Source of the DNA: a virus
DNA length: 64,000 nucleotides
Direction: 5' to 3' (one strand)
Virus record (IMG/VR): IMGVR_UViG_3300034024_000020
Span: 51,704 to 115,703 of that record
A program made the translations under genes and the position numbers. The notes under the pieces were generated by a model that was not told the DNA's origin, made no database searches, and was given only the letters and a program-made list of their open reading frames with translations. Of this stretch, positions 43,919 through 53,597 are shown piece after piece (position 1 is the stretch's first letter; the number at the start of each line of letters is the position of its first letter).

Positions 43919-45334
43919 TTAAACTCTCCTTGTGTAGAATCTAGAAATACCCGCTTGTGTAGCTAATTGTCTAACAGACAAATCGACTAAAGCTTTTGGG
44001 TCCCTACCTGGCTTATTCCAGGGCTGTCTACCTTTTTGTCTATCAAAAATATCATAAGGAGCTTTTTGATAAGTATATCCAATACTAGGGAATCCTTGAG
44101 CCGTTGGTGTTACATCTACAACTCTTGTACTTTCTGCAAATCTACCTGTTCTATTTCTAAGCCTAGGAGCGACCATGTTTGATCGCACTTGTTCAGGCAA
44201 TCTCTTATTAATGAAATTCATAAGAGATATGTAGCTTACATCAGCTGTTGGAGGCTTACGCTTTAAAGCTGGTGAAGGCTTTAATTTAACCCTCATAGCC
44301 TGCGTGGGCACCTTAATCTTACGCTTTCTGATTATCTTCTTACTACTTTTGGATGGAGTAGTATTGATAGGTTGTAGTAAAGCACGATCCGAGACACTAG
44401 CCCCCGTTTTTAGGGCTTCTTGCATAACAGTCTTGGATATTGCTCTTACTATAGAATCAGAAGCCTCTTGATTAACCCATTCTTCAGCAGGTCTAGTTCG
44501 TACAAACTTACCTAATTCTTTAATAAGTTCTTCTCTAACGCCTCTATCTTCTTCTTTTTTAGCGTTAGCAAGCTTTGATTCGATACCTATAGTGATAATT
44601 TTCTTTAGATCACTGACATTCTTGTTATGGAACTTAGCATCAGCGTCTAGAATTATAGACCTTGTCTGTTCCGCAGTTGCTACGTGTCTTGTGTTGCTTA
44701 ACGCAGCATCAATATCCTGTAATACTTGCTCTCTGAGAGCTTCATCTCCTCCAACTGTACCCTGAAGGGATCGCTGCAGTCTATCTGCAATAAAATATTG
44801 AACGTTTGAACCTTCTTCGTGTCCTAGTTCGAAGTTAGAAGTGAAACTTTCGTTCAACTTACCTCTTTTTAACTTAACTAGAAGCTCATTTAGCTCTTTC
44901 ATGAAGGGCTGGAGCACTTCATTACGTAATTTAGCCTTAGTACCCGTAGTTTGCTGCGTTAAAGCGTCAAAACTACTTAAATCTCGTCTAACCCAAGAGA
45001 CTAAAGTCACTCCATCGGGTTCCAAATGAACTTCGAACTTGTCACTTTTGCTACCACGGTCGTAAATCATGGCTATAATCATATCTGCATACTTGTTGCA
45101 GACGGATTTTACACGAACTACGTCCAATGGACCTAATTGAATTCTAGATTCCTTTAGCTGAACGAGTACCTGAGAAGCAAATTCGCTCTTTCTGAACCTG
45201 AAAGCATTAGCATATCGATTAGTATCACTTCTACGGAAGACTTTAATGTCTTGTTCATCACCTTTCTTACCTCTGTCCGTCATTATAGAGGTTTCTAATT
45301 GATTAATTAGATCGGAAAGGGCTGCTTTTGACAC
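43919..45334 (-). CDS. Neck or connector-region protein of unknown family
   Basis: 471 residues, basic, with Lys/Arg-rich stretches near residues 325-350 (KSSKKIIRKRKIKVPT). A C-terminal segment (YTYQKAPYDIFDRQKGRQPW) resembles the core seen in HK97 gp10-like head-tail proteins, but much longer, so it may be a fused neck protein. The gene lies between the adaptor and the tail terminator. Confidence 0.5.
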   Translation of the reverse strand: MSKAALSDLINQLETSIMTDRGKKGDEQDIKVFRRSDTNRYANAFRFRKSEFASQVLVQLKESRIQLGPLDVVRVKSVCNKYADMIIAMIYDRGSKSDKFEVHLEPDGVTLVSWVRRDLSSFDALTQQTTGTKAKLRNEVLQPFMKELNELLVKLKRGKLNESFTSNFELGHEEGSNVQYFIADRLQRSLQGTVGGDEALREQVLQDIDAALSNTRHVATAEQTRSIILDADAKFHNKNVSDLKKIITIGIESKLANAKKEEDRGVREELIKELGKFVRTRPAEEWVNQEASDSIVRAISKTVMQEALKTGASVSDRALLQPINTTPSKSSKKIIRKRKIKVPTQAMRVKLKPSPALKRKPPTADVSYISLMNFINKRLPEQVRSNMVAPRLRNRTGRFAESTRVVDVTPTAQGFPSIGYTYQKAPYDIFDRQKGRQPWNKPGRDPKALVDLSVRQLATQAGISRFYTRRV

Positions 45335-45910
45335 TTAGTTCACCTTATATAGGTCCAAAATAGCTCTAATATACTTAGGTATACCTGTAGTTTCTGGTGG
45401 TGGACCTACCATAGTACTACCCATAGTAGTTCTAGTTGGCTTCCAGTCCTCATTAAAGTAGTGCGAGACCAACTCAATGGCCGCTAACTTAAGATCAGTA
45501 GGTGTTTCCTCATAACCAGTGGTATATGTTACCCGCACCGACCTTGACCAATTGCGTCCAAGTCTTACGAGCCCCCCTGTGCCTGTGCTAATGTTATAAG
45601 CATCGGCCGGTACTACGTAGTGAATTGTGCTATCTAGACCCTGCACATAATAATTAGCGCTAGGGCCAAACTCTTCCACTGAAATGATCTCTCTAACAGG
45701 ATAACCTGATAGATAAATACGGTCTTGCTCGAATGGGGTACTAATTTCTTCGACATAGGGCTCATCCCAATTGTCGATAATGTTGTGCCCACAATAAGTT
45801 TTAATTAAACTACTAACAGCTGAAATCAGAAAGGATAGTTTACTATCATTCTTAGTAGAAGTAATTTCCTTAAAGTTCTTATATTCTTCTAATGTGATTA
45901 AATCTGCCAT
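45335..45910 (-). CDS. Head-tail connector, gp6-like adaptor
   Basis: 191 residues. The start ITLEEYKNFKEIT ... LSFLISAVSSLIKTYCGHNI is the pattern of HK97 gp6 / DNA-packaging adaptors: LxxYLxI with a helical repeat. It follows the capsid gene, as usual. A terminator hairpin sits in the 49-base gap upstream, so its expression probably depends on read-through. Confidence 0.72.
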   Translation of the reverse strand: MADLITLEEYKNFKEITSTKNDSKLSFLISAVSSLIKTYCGHNIIDNWDEPYVEEISTPFEQDRIYLSGYPVREIISVEEFGPSANYYVQGLDSTIHYVVPADAYNISTGTGGLVRLGRNWSRSVRVTYTTGYEETPTDLKLAAIELVSHYFNEDWKPTRTTMGSTMVGPPPETTGIPKYIRAILDLYKVN

Positions 45911-45914
45911 AATT

Positions 45915-45947
45915 TAACAAAAACCTTGGGGGACCCGAAGGTCCCCC
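45915..45947 (-). terminator. UUCG-capped terminator after the capsid gene
   Basis: On the minus strand GGGGGACC, a TTCG tetraloop, GGTCCCCC, then AAGGTTTTTG. Eight perfect pairs capped by an extra-stable UUCG loop and followed by T5. It would end most capsid mRNA and lower downstream gene expression. Confidence 0.88.
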
Positions 45948-45959
45948 ATCGGCCTGTGA

Positions 45960-47945
45960 TTACGCCCCGTAACGAAGCGCAACGACGGAAGTTGCATCCG
46001 GGATGATCTCTGCGAAACCAAGACGCTGGCTACTAACCAGAACCTGGCGCTGCTGCTCAACCTGATACTCGCTTTCTACGGTCATACCACGAAGACGTGG
46101 AACAACGAAGTTACGACGGTTAAGAGCAAGTGCGAAGACCTTACCTGCTGCTGGGGCTGCGAACTCGTCGCAGATCATAACGCGTGATCCGTAAAGAAGA
46201 CCAACCTGACCGGTTAGCTTAGTTGCCTGGTTACCAACAAGGTCGGCATCCTGGAACTCAGCGTCCTCCATAAGATCGAAATAAGCGTGCTGTGATACAA
46301 TGTATACAACATCATCTGGTCGTAGACCATACTTACCCATTGTACGACGTAGAGATAGCAATCCTGCTGCGGTCAGAGTGGTGTCTGAAGCATCAGAAGT
46401 TACTAGTCTTCCACCAGTACGAGCGATCTTGATAAGACCATTAGCTGCACCTGAGGTGTAGTTACCGTCAACGTCGTTACCTGCTAGAAGCATGTTCTCA
46501 ACACCACGCTGGTGGGAGCGAGCCATTGCCTCACGGATAAGTGGAAGGATCGGAATGATCGCGTCCTCTTCAGTTTCGTTACCAAGATATGACTTTGCAA
46601 TCATCTTGACAGTACGAAGCTCGACGTCGCTGAGAGTGATACCCTCGTACGGAGCACCGTAAGGCGCACCACGACGGTCCATGTTACCGTTTGGCTGAGT
46701 ACCGCTAGCAGTAGTGTTAGCAGTGATCTCGGCGTAACCGGCATCAGGCATGATCTGGAAAGTCTGAGTTGCAGAGTTCATACGAACCTCTCTGAATAGA
46801 GGGGCTAGAATGAGGTCGTTCCAAATTTCACGCTCGATGTTGGTACCAACGGTTGTTTCAAGTGCGTCTGAACCAACAGTAACGGTTGAGTGAGCGTTAA
46901 CCTTTTCCATGACTGACTTACCGAACTCGGTCTCGTCAATCTTCTTCTTAAGCACTCGTGCTAGGATGAAAGCATCCTCTGCCTCTGCCATATTCGCCTT
47001 GATTGCGCTTCCTGCGTCACCCTTACGGTCGCCGAACTCAATCTTACGCTGACGCATAGACTTAATTTCCTCAGAACGCTCCTCAAGAGCCTCTCTGAGT
47101 TCCTTTAGCTCTGCTTCATGCTTGTCGCTGCTTTCCTTGACAGCCTTGTTGACTGTTTCGCCTACTTGCTCAAGAAGCTTTTCCTCAGTTGACTTAGAAG
47201 CGGCTTCAGCTGCCTTAGTAGCTGCCTCCTCCATGCGCTTTTCCTGAGCTTCTCTTTCAGCTTTCGCCTTAGCCTCGTCTTCTAGACGCTTACGCTCAGT
47301 CTCGAGTGCCTTCTTAGTTGCCGCATCGACCAGAGCTTGAATTTCTACTTCGTCCATTTTTTTCTTTCCTGACGGCTCTAGGCCGTCTTTCGGTGAGGGT
47401 TCAGTAGCAATTACTTCATCGACCTGACCGGGGGTTATTTCTAATTCTTCTTGAACGAACTTCTTGTACTCTTCTGCATTCTTAAAGGACTTAGCCAAAG
47501 AGAATGTAGCGTCTTGGTTGCAAGGCACAGTTACGACTGATACCTCAAGTAGTTCCGCATCTTTAATAATATAACCATCATTGGTTTTATTATAGTCGGC
47601 GTCCTTAATCATAAACCCAACGGAGAATGTGGTAAGAACGCCATCCTTAATTAATCCGTGGGTATTTCCTGCGGACTTAGAGATAACCGAAGAAATCTTA
47701 AGTCCACGCTCGTCAACTTCCAAATCAGTAGTACGTCCGATAGGATTACTATAATTGTGATTGAAGAGAATAATTGGGTTTTTCTTATAGTTTTCTAGAC
47801 CACCCTTTGTCCATGCTTCGGGTAGGATTATATCTCCTACCCGATCTGTATCGACTGTACTAGCGTAACCGCTGATCTTTACGTGATCATCATCTACATC
47901 TTGTACCTTTTGAATGGCTGAGTACAGTTTAAATACTTTGTGCAT
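45960..47945 (-). CDS. Fused prohead protease, scaffold and major capsid protein
   Basis: 661 residues. Residues 1-170 are an S78-type prohead protease with catalytic His in LFNHNYSNPIG near 62 and Ser in TTFSVGF near 108. Residues 200-295 are a Glu/Lys-rich coiled coil (scaffold or delta domain). From about 303 (RKGDAGSAIKANMAEA) to the end is an HK97-fold capsid. An ATG at 47357 (residue 197) has AGGAAAG in front of it and may give a protease-free product. The capsid part shows strong codon bias. Fused protease-capsid genes are known but less common than separate ones. Confidence 0.88.
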   Translation of the reverse strand: MHKVFKLYSAIQKVQDVDDDHVKISGYASTVDTDRVGDIILPEAWTKGGLENYKKNPIILFNHNYSNPIGRTTDLEVDERGLKISSVISKSAGNTHGLIKDGVLTTFSVGFMIKDADYNKTNDGYIIKDAELLEVSVVTVPCNQDATFSLAKSFKNAEEYKKFVQEELEITPGQVDEVIATEPSPKDGLEPSGKKKMDEVEIQALVDAATKKALETERKRLEDEAKAKAEREAQEKRMEEAATKAAEAASKSTEEKLLEQVGETVNKAVKESSDKHEAELKELREALEERSEEIKSMRQRKIEFGDRKGDAGSAIKANMAEAEDAFILARVLKKKIDETEFGKSVMEKVNAHSTVTVGSDALETTVGTNIEREIWNDLILAPLFREVRMNSATQTFQIMPDAGYAEITANTTASGTQPNGNMDRRGAPYGAPYEGITLSDVELRTVKMIAKSYLGNETEEDAIIPILPLIREAMARSHQRGVENMLLAGNDVDGNYTSGAANGLIKIARTGGRLVTSDASDTTLTAAGLLSLRRTMGKYGLRPDDVVYIVSQHAYFDLMEDAEFQDADLVGNQATKLTGQVGLLYGSRVMICDEFAAPAAGKVFALALNRRNFVVPRLRGMTVESEYQVEQQRQVLVSSQRLGFAEIIPDATSVVALRYGA

Positions 47946-47948
47946 GAA

Positions 47949-49244
47949 TTACTTCTTTGCAGCTGGCTTTGCTCCTGCTGTCTTAGCCGCTGGCTTGGTA
48001 GCTACGGGCTTTGGAGTTTCTTCAGGCTTCGGAGCCTCTTCCTCACTTTCGCTCTCTGTTTCCGCTGTTCCTGCGAACTTTGGATCAGGGTTACGATCGG
48101 CTGGAGGAGCTTCTGGATTGTCCTTGTTTTGTTCAAAGTTTACAGTCTCGTCGACTTCCTTAGCGTGCTTTCCACCCATTCCCATGCTTGAAGCTAGTGG
48201 TTTTGCACCATCAGTTTCAGGCTTTTCAGCTTCCGGTGCTGTTTCAACTTTCGCGAAACCTACCTTCTTCATGCGCTCATCGCTGACACCGACTAGGTCT
48301 TCAGCTGGAGCACGATCTGCTGGTGGAGCATTTTCTGGTGCTTCGTCAATTAGAATATCACTTGCACCAACTGCGTCACGTGCGCGCTCACCACGTAGGG
48401 CTGCACTCATTGACATGTCGATCTCAGTATCTTCTAGACGTGCAATAGCTTCCTTAGTTTCTGGGCGAAGCTTCTTTCCTTCTGCTGCCACAAACTCACC
48501 AATTCTTTCATCGGTAGCTGGGTCAACATAAGGACGTAGCTCATTACGAGCACGTGCTTCTGCCTCACGAGTTAGGTGTCCGTCAGAGTCATCCTCTTCA
48601 AGCATTGCTAGAGCGGAACCCTCTGGGGTTGCTGCTAGAAGCGCTGAACGCTCAGTACGCTCGTTTGCACGTACCTGAGTTGCATGCTTGAGATCCTGAT
48701 CTTCAACGCCACCAAGTAGTTCCTTACCTAGTGCTGAACCTTCTGCTGTCTTAGCTAGCATTGCGTGCTCTTCAGCAACTGCTCTAGCTAGAGATTCCTT
48801 AAGAACCTTGGCATCGACGCTTTCAGTTCCGCCTTTACGGACCTTATTTTCGCGCGCACCTTCAGGTGTCTTTGCATTAAGGGCATCTGCTTCAATCTGC
48901 GCACGAGCGGCCTCTTCACGAGCTGTCTTCTGCTCTACATCTTCACCGACTGAACGGAGAAGAGCTTCGCGCTGTGCAGCCTCGTTATTTGCCGCAAAAA
49001 TAAGCTTACGAGAGTCGTTATCTGGACCCGGCTTATTATCGTTGCGGATATTAAATCCTCTTTTTGCCACTATTTTCTCCATTCTAGACCAGTTGCCGAA
49101 GACTTTCTTCACACTCTCTAGTCTAATTGGGGTGTCCTTTTCCTTTCTATATTCTTTCTGGGTAAGGACGCCTCCTTTTGATTCGAAATACTCGCCTAAA
49201 ATCTGAGCAGTTCTACTTCTTTGTCCGCGTACTATTGTATTCAT
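47949..49244 (-). CDS. Head-region protein with HNH-repeat-like N-terminus and repeats
   Basis: 431 residues. Residues 10-55 (GEYFESKGGVLTQKEYRKE ... ESVKKVFGNWSRMEKIVAKR) resemble the DNA-binding repeat found beside homing endonucleases. The middle carries repeated KTPEGAR, KTAEGSAL and ATPEGSAL units in a helical context. The last 90 residues are Pro/Glu/Ala/Lys-rich. It lies between portal and capsid-protease, so a scaffolding, internal or DNA-contacting head protein is plausible. Start overlaps the portal stop by four bases. Confidence 0.55.
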   Translation of the reverse strand: MNTIVRGQRSRTAQILGEYFESKGGVLTQKEYRKEKDTPIRLESVKKVFGNWSRMEKIVAKRGFNIRNDNKPGPDNDSRKLIFAANNEAAQREALLRSVGEDVEQKTAREEAARAQIEADALNAKTPEGARENKVRKGGTESVDAKVLKESLARAVAEEHAMLAKTAEGSALGKELLGGVEDQDLKHATQVRANERTERSALLAATPEGSALAMLEEDDSDGHLTREAEARARNELRPYVDPATDERIGEFVAAEGKKLRPETKEAIARLEDTEIDMSMSAALRGERARDAVGASDILIDEAPENAPPADRAPAEDLVGVSDERMKKVGFAKVETAPEAEKPETDGAKPLASSMGMGGKHAKEVDETVNFEQNKDNPEAPPADRNPDPKFAGTAETESESEEEAPKPEETPKPVATKPAAKTAGAKPAAKK

Positions 49245-50452
49245 TTGTTGGGGTCCTTAGCAGGAGGTCTGCCACCTTGGTTAGGATCTACTGCACTACC
49301 TGCAATGTTAGCTGGGATAACGAGATCATCGTGACCCTCTTTCGGTTCTCTTCCAAGTTCGGCTCTCGCCTCATTTCTTGAAATAATTCCTGTACTAACT
49401 AGAGACTGGTAGTACGCGGCCTGATCAGCTAGTTCTGGTCTTAGGGCCTCAATATATGTAGTGTCTTCATAGACTTCGAAACCGAAGAATCGCTCAATCG
49501 CCGCATTAATCTTTTCAACAATGGGCATGATTGTTTCTAGGTAGTACATTCTGTGATTAGGTCTAAGGTTCGCGTTATTACCAGCATCAATTAGTACTGG
49601 CGGAACACCTAGAGCTTTGAGAATGACCTTTTCACTTTCTATGATGGCATTCTGGAAGTCCAATTCCTTGAAATTCATATTAGATATGGCATCGACAGTA
49701 AGTCCGCCATCAAGAATAATAGGACGCTTTCCTCCAGTACCAGGTCTATATCTTGCCGACCACTCTTCAATCAAACGATTTTTCATTCGCTCATTAAGAG
49801 TGTTTTCAGTCTTAAGAACAAGTCCTGGAACAGCTCCGTTCTTAAAGAAGTTATCCTGAAATTCTCGCATGCTCATGATAAGAGACATAGTTCTTAAAGC
49901 AGGCTGAAGTCTGGAACTTCCTCTGTAGATAGTCTTGTAACTATTATCTTTGACGTGGATTATTTCGTCCACTTCGTATCGGATGGAACCTCTGAAATCA
50001 TAGTGACTAACAAAGGTTTCTTTATCGGCTACAACCTTCATGTCCACCGCTGGAAGATGGAATAAATGCATTCCATCATAGTACATGAAGATATTACCAT
50101 CTAAAACTAAATCCATTATAAGAGCGCGCTTAAAGCTACTAATATCCTGGAATGGGTTAGGCTCTTTATTAAGTAGACGATCCAGTGTTACCTTTCTTAC
50201 CCCTCGCACTAGAGGGGTCATTCCAGTAATTGGATCGCCTATTTTGTTCTTAATGGCTGCGGTGTCATCTACAATCATGTTGACTGCACGATTAACTACC
50301 TCTAACTTTTCATAGCACATTTGGAAGGATAGAACCTTCTCTTGGCTGCTATATTCTGCTGTACCTCCGCCACTAATAAGACTTTGGGCGGGATTCAGTT
50401 TCTCCTCGGAAGGAGTAGCAATCTTATCAAGTGTCCACTTAACAAAGCCCAT
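49241..50452 (-). CDS. Portal protein, HK97 gp3-like
   Basis: 403 residues. Segments typical of HK97 portals: NRAVNMIVDD near the start, the stem region SLIMSMREFQDNFFKNGAVP near residue 190, and the conserved VPPVLID ... NHRMYYLETIMPIVEKI. It forms the dodecameric packaging ring. It overlaps the HNH gene by 14 bases. Confidence 0.88.
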   Translation of the reverse strand: MGFVKWTLDKIATPSEEKLNPAQSLISGGGTAEYSSQEKVLSFQMCYEKLEVVNRAVNMIVDDTAAIKNKIGDPITGMTPLVRGVRKVTLDRLLNKEPNPFQDISSFKRALIMDLVLDGNIFMYYDGMHLFHLPAVDMKVVADKETFVSHYDFRGSIRYEVDEIIHVKDNSYKTIYRGSSRLQPALRTMSLIMSMREFQDNFFKNGAVPGLVLKTENTLNERMKNRLIEEWSARYRPGTGGKRPIILDGGLTVDAISNMNFKELDFQNAIIESEKVILKALGVPPVLIDAGNNANLRPNHRMYYLETIMPIVEKINAAIERFFGFEVYEDTTYIEALRPELADQAAYYQSLVSTGIISRNEARAELGREPKEGHDDLVIPANIAGSAVDPNQGGRPPAKDPNK

Positions 50453-50819
50453 TTTTCTCTCTCTGAATTTCCACCCATCTCTTCTGCTTTTGAGCAGTCG
50501 CTAATGGTGGGTCCTTACCGTAAAGAGAATGAAGCTTAAGATGGTGGTCATGGCATAAAGTTACCGTGTCCTCATACAACTCAGTCATATGTTCCGCGAT
50601 AAATCTATCTCGCACTTCTAAAACATCTTCGTCGGTCTTAATTGAAATTTTGTTGTCTCTAAGCCACTTATTGAAAAGGGGCGTTAAAGTGGAAAAATGA
50701 TGGAAATCGAGCTTCTCAGTGGCCCCGCAGATTCTACACTCCGTGCCTTTCTTATACCTTCCTTTAGCTCGGTCTCTAACGAATTTAATTGGGTCTCTCT
50801 TGAGCTTCGTAGCCACCAT
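50439..50819 (-). CDS. HNH endonuclease
   Basis: 126 residues from the ATG with AAAGGAG upstream; a longer reading would start in the promoter. ECRICGATEKLDFHHF gives the CxxC and the HH metal-binding pair, and VTLCHDHHLKLH the distal HxxxH. It is the HNH nuclease fold common as free-standing homing endonucleases, or in packaging, where an HNH protein works with the terminase. It carries its own strong promoter within the late block. Confidence 0.85.
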   Translation of the reverse strand: MVATKLKRDPIKFVRDRAKGRYKKGTECRICGATEKLDFHHFSTLTPLFNKWLRDNKISIKTDEDVLEVRDRFIAEHMTELYEDTVTLCHDHHLKLHSLYGKDPPLATAQKQKRWVEIQREKNGLC

Positions 50820-50838
50820 TTCTCCTTTAATTGTTCCA

Positions 50839-50867
50839 AGTATAACACTCCCGAGCACATATGTCAA
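50839..50867 (-). promoter_or_regulatory. Sigma70-type promoter for the HNH and portal genes
   Basis: Minus strand: TTGACA (complement of 50862-50867), 17-base spacer, TATACT (complement of 50839-50844). The start codon is 19 bases beyond the -10 region, with a good ribosome site. Confidence 0.85.
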
Positions 50868-50908
50868 GGAGTAAATTTTCGGATGAGTTGTGCTCTGATT
50901 GTATCGTA

Positions 50909-52444
50909 TTAATCTGATTCACAATACATTTGAACTATAGCTAGTGTTTGTACAGCGGCTGCTACATTCACACCGAAGATGTGTGGGCAGAATAGAGTAT
51001 CTATGGCTGGCATTGCACCCGAAGATACGTAGCCCTGATCAACTACGCTAGCGCCTGTAGAAGAAGTAAATCTAACTACTCTCCAACCAAATCCAGCATC
51101 ACCTGTAGCACAGTACAACTCTAACTGGAACATAGTTCCTGCCACGTTCCAACCTGCTGCACCTGTATTAGGCAATGATACTGTTTGAACTGTACCAGCT
51201 GCTGCTGATAACATTAGTTGTAAAGCAGTATCTGCTGTATTCTTATAGATACCTACAGATTGTGCAAACCCTGTTGAGGGGTCGACGTTTGTTAAAGCAG
51301 CTGTAGATCCGGTTAATCCTGCAAACAATCTACCAGTAGCTTGGACAGCGGTTTCAAGACCAAATCTGGTTATGAAATGGAATCCACCGCCAACAGAACG
51401 TCTAGAGCACCAGAAAGTAGCAGCTTTAATTTCTTGCAAGGATGCTGCTGTAGCTGCTGTAGCTACAGTCTTACGATTTTGCATAGTAAGATAATTAGTA
51501 GTAGTCATTCCGGGTAATCCGAAAGTGGTTCCTACATCAGCGGCCATATTAGTACCTATAGTGTTATAACCTGTTGTGGCTGAAGCAGCTACACCAGGAC
51601 CACTGATATCTACATATACAATATCGTTAGCTCCTAGAAAGGGCTGCAATCTTTCTGTTTTACCTGTAGGATCTCCAAATGCTGGCATTCTTCTATTCGA
51701 TCTGTTGGCCGCGAATATTTTGATACCAGTTGCAGAAGTCCCCCCAGGAGCAGCATCTGTAGTAGTTTCTGTACTTAAAGTAACTGCATTAGTTGGTGCA
51801 CTTAATACGCCTCCAGGGCTAAGTATTAATCCGGCGCCTACAAAAATCTCCTCTCCAGAGCCTCCACCAGGCGAATATCTACCATAAAGTCTAGTAGTAC
51901 CTGAAAAAGTTATGCCATACGGTATAGCATACCAATTTCCGTCTGCAGAAAGATACCAACTGCTTGGAACAGCTAATAATTCATTACTTAGATCAATAGG
52001 TGGAACTAGACCCTTAGTTCCTATATTGTTTGAATTATTATAAGAATAAGTGGGTAAGATTGAGCTAACTTGTCCACCTGTCAATTCTTGACCGGCACCA
52101 GCTGTTGTCAATCTTCCGTAAATACGATCACCAGCAGAGAAACTATAGCTACCTGTAGGAGGCGCCGCCCAAGTTCCGTCTGCACGAAGGAAATTTGCAG
52201 TACCTCCACCATTGCCATTTAGTACCTTGGACTTCACATCTGCGACAGTATAAGCACTAGAATCTAATTTAGAAGATACCTCACTCAAAGTGGGTACTTC
52301 AAAGGACGTATTTGTACTAAGAGCAGCGATTAAACGCTGCTCATCAGTAAGAATATAGACTTGTCCGGGAACAAGTGAACTTGCGCCGACCTTAGAAGTA
52401 AAGCCGGTGCGTGTTCCGCGTGGGTGCTTATAAGGTACTGCCAT
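50909..52444 (-). CDS. Fibre-like structural protein
   Basis: 511 residues, Gly/Ser/Thr-rich and beta-patterned, with the fibre-linker signature FLRADGTWAAPP near residue 85 and a second PSSWYLSADGNWYAIPYG near 160. The C-terminal 280 residues look like a globular beta domain. It is located between terminase and portal rather than with the tail, so a head fibre or capsid decoration is possible. Confidence 0.6.
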   Translation of the reverse strand: MAVPYKHPRGTRTGFTSKVGASSLVPGQVYILTDEQRLIAALSTNTSFEVPTLSEVSSKLDSSAYTVADVKSKVLNGNGGGTANFLRADGTWAAPPTGSYSFSAGDRIYGRLTTAGAGQELTGGQVSSILPTYSYNNSNNIGTKGLVPPIDLSNELLAVPSSWYLSADGNWYAIPYGITFSGTTRLYGRYSPGGGSGEEIFVGAGLILSPGGVLSAPTNAVTLSTETTTDAAPGGTSATGIKIFAANRSNRRMPAFGDPTGKTERLQPFLGANDIVYVDISGPGVAASATTGYNTIGTNMAADVGTTFGLPGMTTTNYLTMQNRKTVATAATAASLQEIKAATFWCSRRSVGGGFHFITRFGLETAVQATGRLFAGLTGSTAALTNVDPSTGFAQSVGIYKNTADTALQLMLSAAAGTVQTVSLPNTGAAGWNVAGTMFQLELYCATGDAGFGWRVVRFTSSTGASVVDQGYVSSGAMPAIDTLFCPHIFGVNVAAAVQTLAIVQMYCESD

Positions 52445-52445
52445 A

Positions 52446-53360
52446 TTAGAAGGTTCCGCCGTCTAAAACAACTCCGTCGATAGTACCACCTGTGATAGCT
52501 ACCGCATTGGCATTTTGAGATGCCATTGTGCCAAGAGTTGGCTTGTTTGTTAGATCGTTATATGATCCTGAAGTTGCAACAGTTGCTAGAGTTGGTCTAC
52601 CTGTAAGATCCGCATATGCACCCGAAGTTGCAACAGTAGCAAATGTAGGCTTACCTGAAATTACTGCCCAATCTGGTGTAATGTCTGCAAGTTCTACATA
52701 TGAAGCTTCAGCTGTCTTTGACCCAGAACCGCTATAAACCCAACGACGTCCGTCAGTGGTAGTAACAATACTACCCTCGTCAATCTCTGCTTGCTGTGGT
52801 GCTGAAAGGTTAGCAATAGAACCACTAGATACGATTACCTGACTTCCTGGTAGGAAGGGTAGACGTGCAATATCAATGGTACCACTGACAAGCTTAGACG
52901 CATCCAATCCAGGAATACGAGCCGCATCAAAGGTATCAGATGTAATCTTAGCTGCACTAAGGTCAGGAATACGTGCAATATTGAACGTACCACTTCCGAT
53001 CTTTCCTGCATCTAATGAAGGAATTGTAGCTGCATCTACACTGATTACAGTACCAGTAATATCAATACCGTTACCTTCTGTGTAAATAGAACCAGCATCG
53101 CCCCAACCAATATCATAGTCGGAGCCACTGTTCTTTTTAAGAACCTGACCTGTTGCACCTCCAGCTGGTAGCAACTTGCTAGTGCTGAAAGCGTCGTGAG
53201 AGAAAGCTACAACTGAGGTAGCTACACCTGATCCGTTATCACCCTTACCAATGTAAAGATAACCGTCTACGTTGTTGTGGGCTATCTGCCCTGATCTTAG
53301 TGTAGCTGGGGCACCAGCGGCACCAGTAAGTCTACGTGTTACTTGAAAAATTGTTGCCAT
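52446..53360 (-). CDS. Fibre-like protein with repeats
   Basis: 304 residues. A fibre-type start (LTGAAGAPATLRSGQIAHN, then DGYLYIGKGDNGSG) is followed by short repeats ending in AARIPGLDASKL, ARIPDLSAAKI and similar, and by GRPTLATVATSG / NKPTLGTMAS repeats near the C-terminus. Such repeats form trimeric beta or coiled fibres. One base separates it from the next gene. Confidence 0.65.
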   Translation of the reverse strand: MATIFQVTRRLTGAAGAPATLRSGQIAHNNVDGYLYIGKGDNGSGVATSVVAFSHDAFSTSKLLPAGGATGQVLKKNSGSDYDIGWGDAGSIYTEGNGIDITGTVISVDAATIPSLDAGKIGSGTFNIARIPDLSAAKITSDTFDAARIPGLDASKLVSGTIDIARLPFLPGSQVIVSSGSIANLSAPQQAEIDEGSIVTTTDGRRWVYSGSGSKTAEASYVELADITPDWAVISGKPTFATVATSGAYADLTGRPTLATVATSGSYNDLTNKPTLGTMASQNANAVAITGGTIDGVVLDGGTF

Positions 53361-53597
53361 TTAAAAGCTTCCGCCATCCAGTATTTCTGGAACACCTTCG
53401 TAAACTACGTTGGTAACCCCTGGATTTCCTTGAGGGCCGGGTTCACCGGGCTCACCGTCGTCCCCTTTAGGGCCAACTAATACTGAGACGCTTTGCAGCT
53501 TCTCCTGAAATTGTTCGTAGGCTACAGACAGAGATGAATGGACTCGCCATTGCAGCACTATAGGTGCCCTTATTTGTCTCCAGCCTACTGCTATCAT
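53361..53597 (-). CDS. Small collagen-like protein
   Basis: 78 residues. The C-terminal half has Gly-x-y triplets (GPKGDDGEPGEPGPQGNPG), a collagen-like trimerisation segment; the N-terminus is helical. It overlaps the preceding gene by four bases. It probably trimerises a fibre or links it to the capsid. Confidence 0.62.
   Translation of the reverse strand: MIAVGWRQIRAPIVLQWRVHSSLSVAYEQFQEKLQSVSVLVGPKGDDGEPGEPGPQGNPGVTNVVYEGVPEILDGGSF

Noticed and set aside
47914-48531. 205-codon plus-strand open frame opposite the 431-residue head gene
   Set aside because: Its Ser/Ala/Phe-rich composition mirrors the Glu/Ala/Lys codons on the other strand, and it lacks a ribosome site and operon context.
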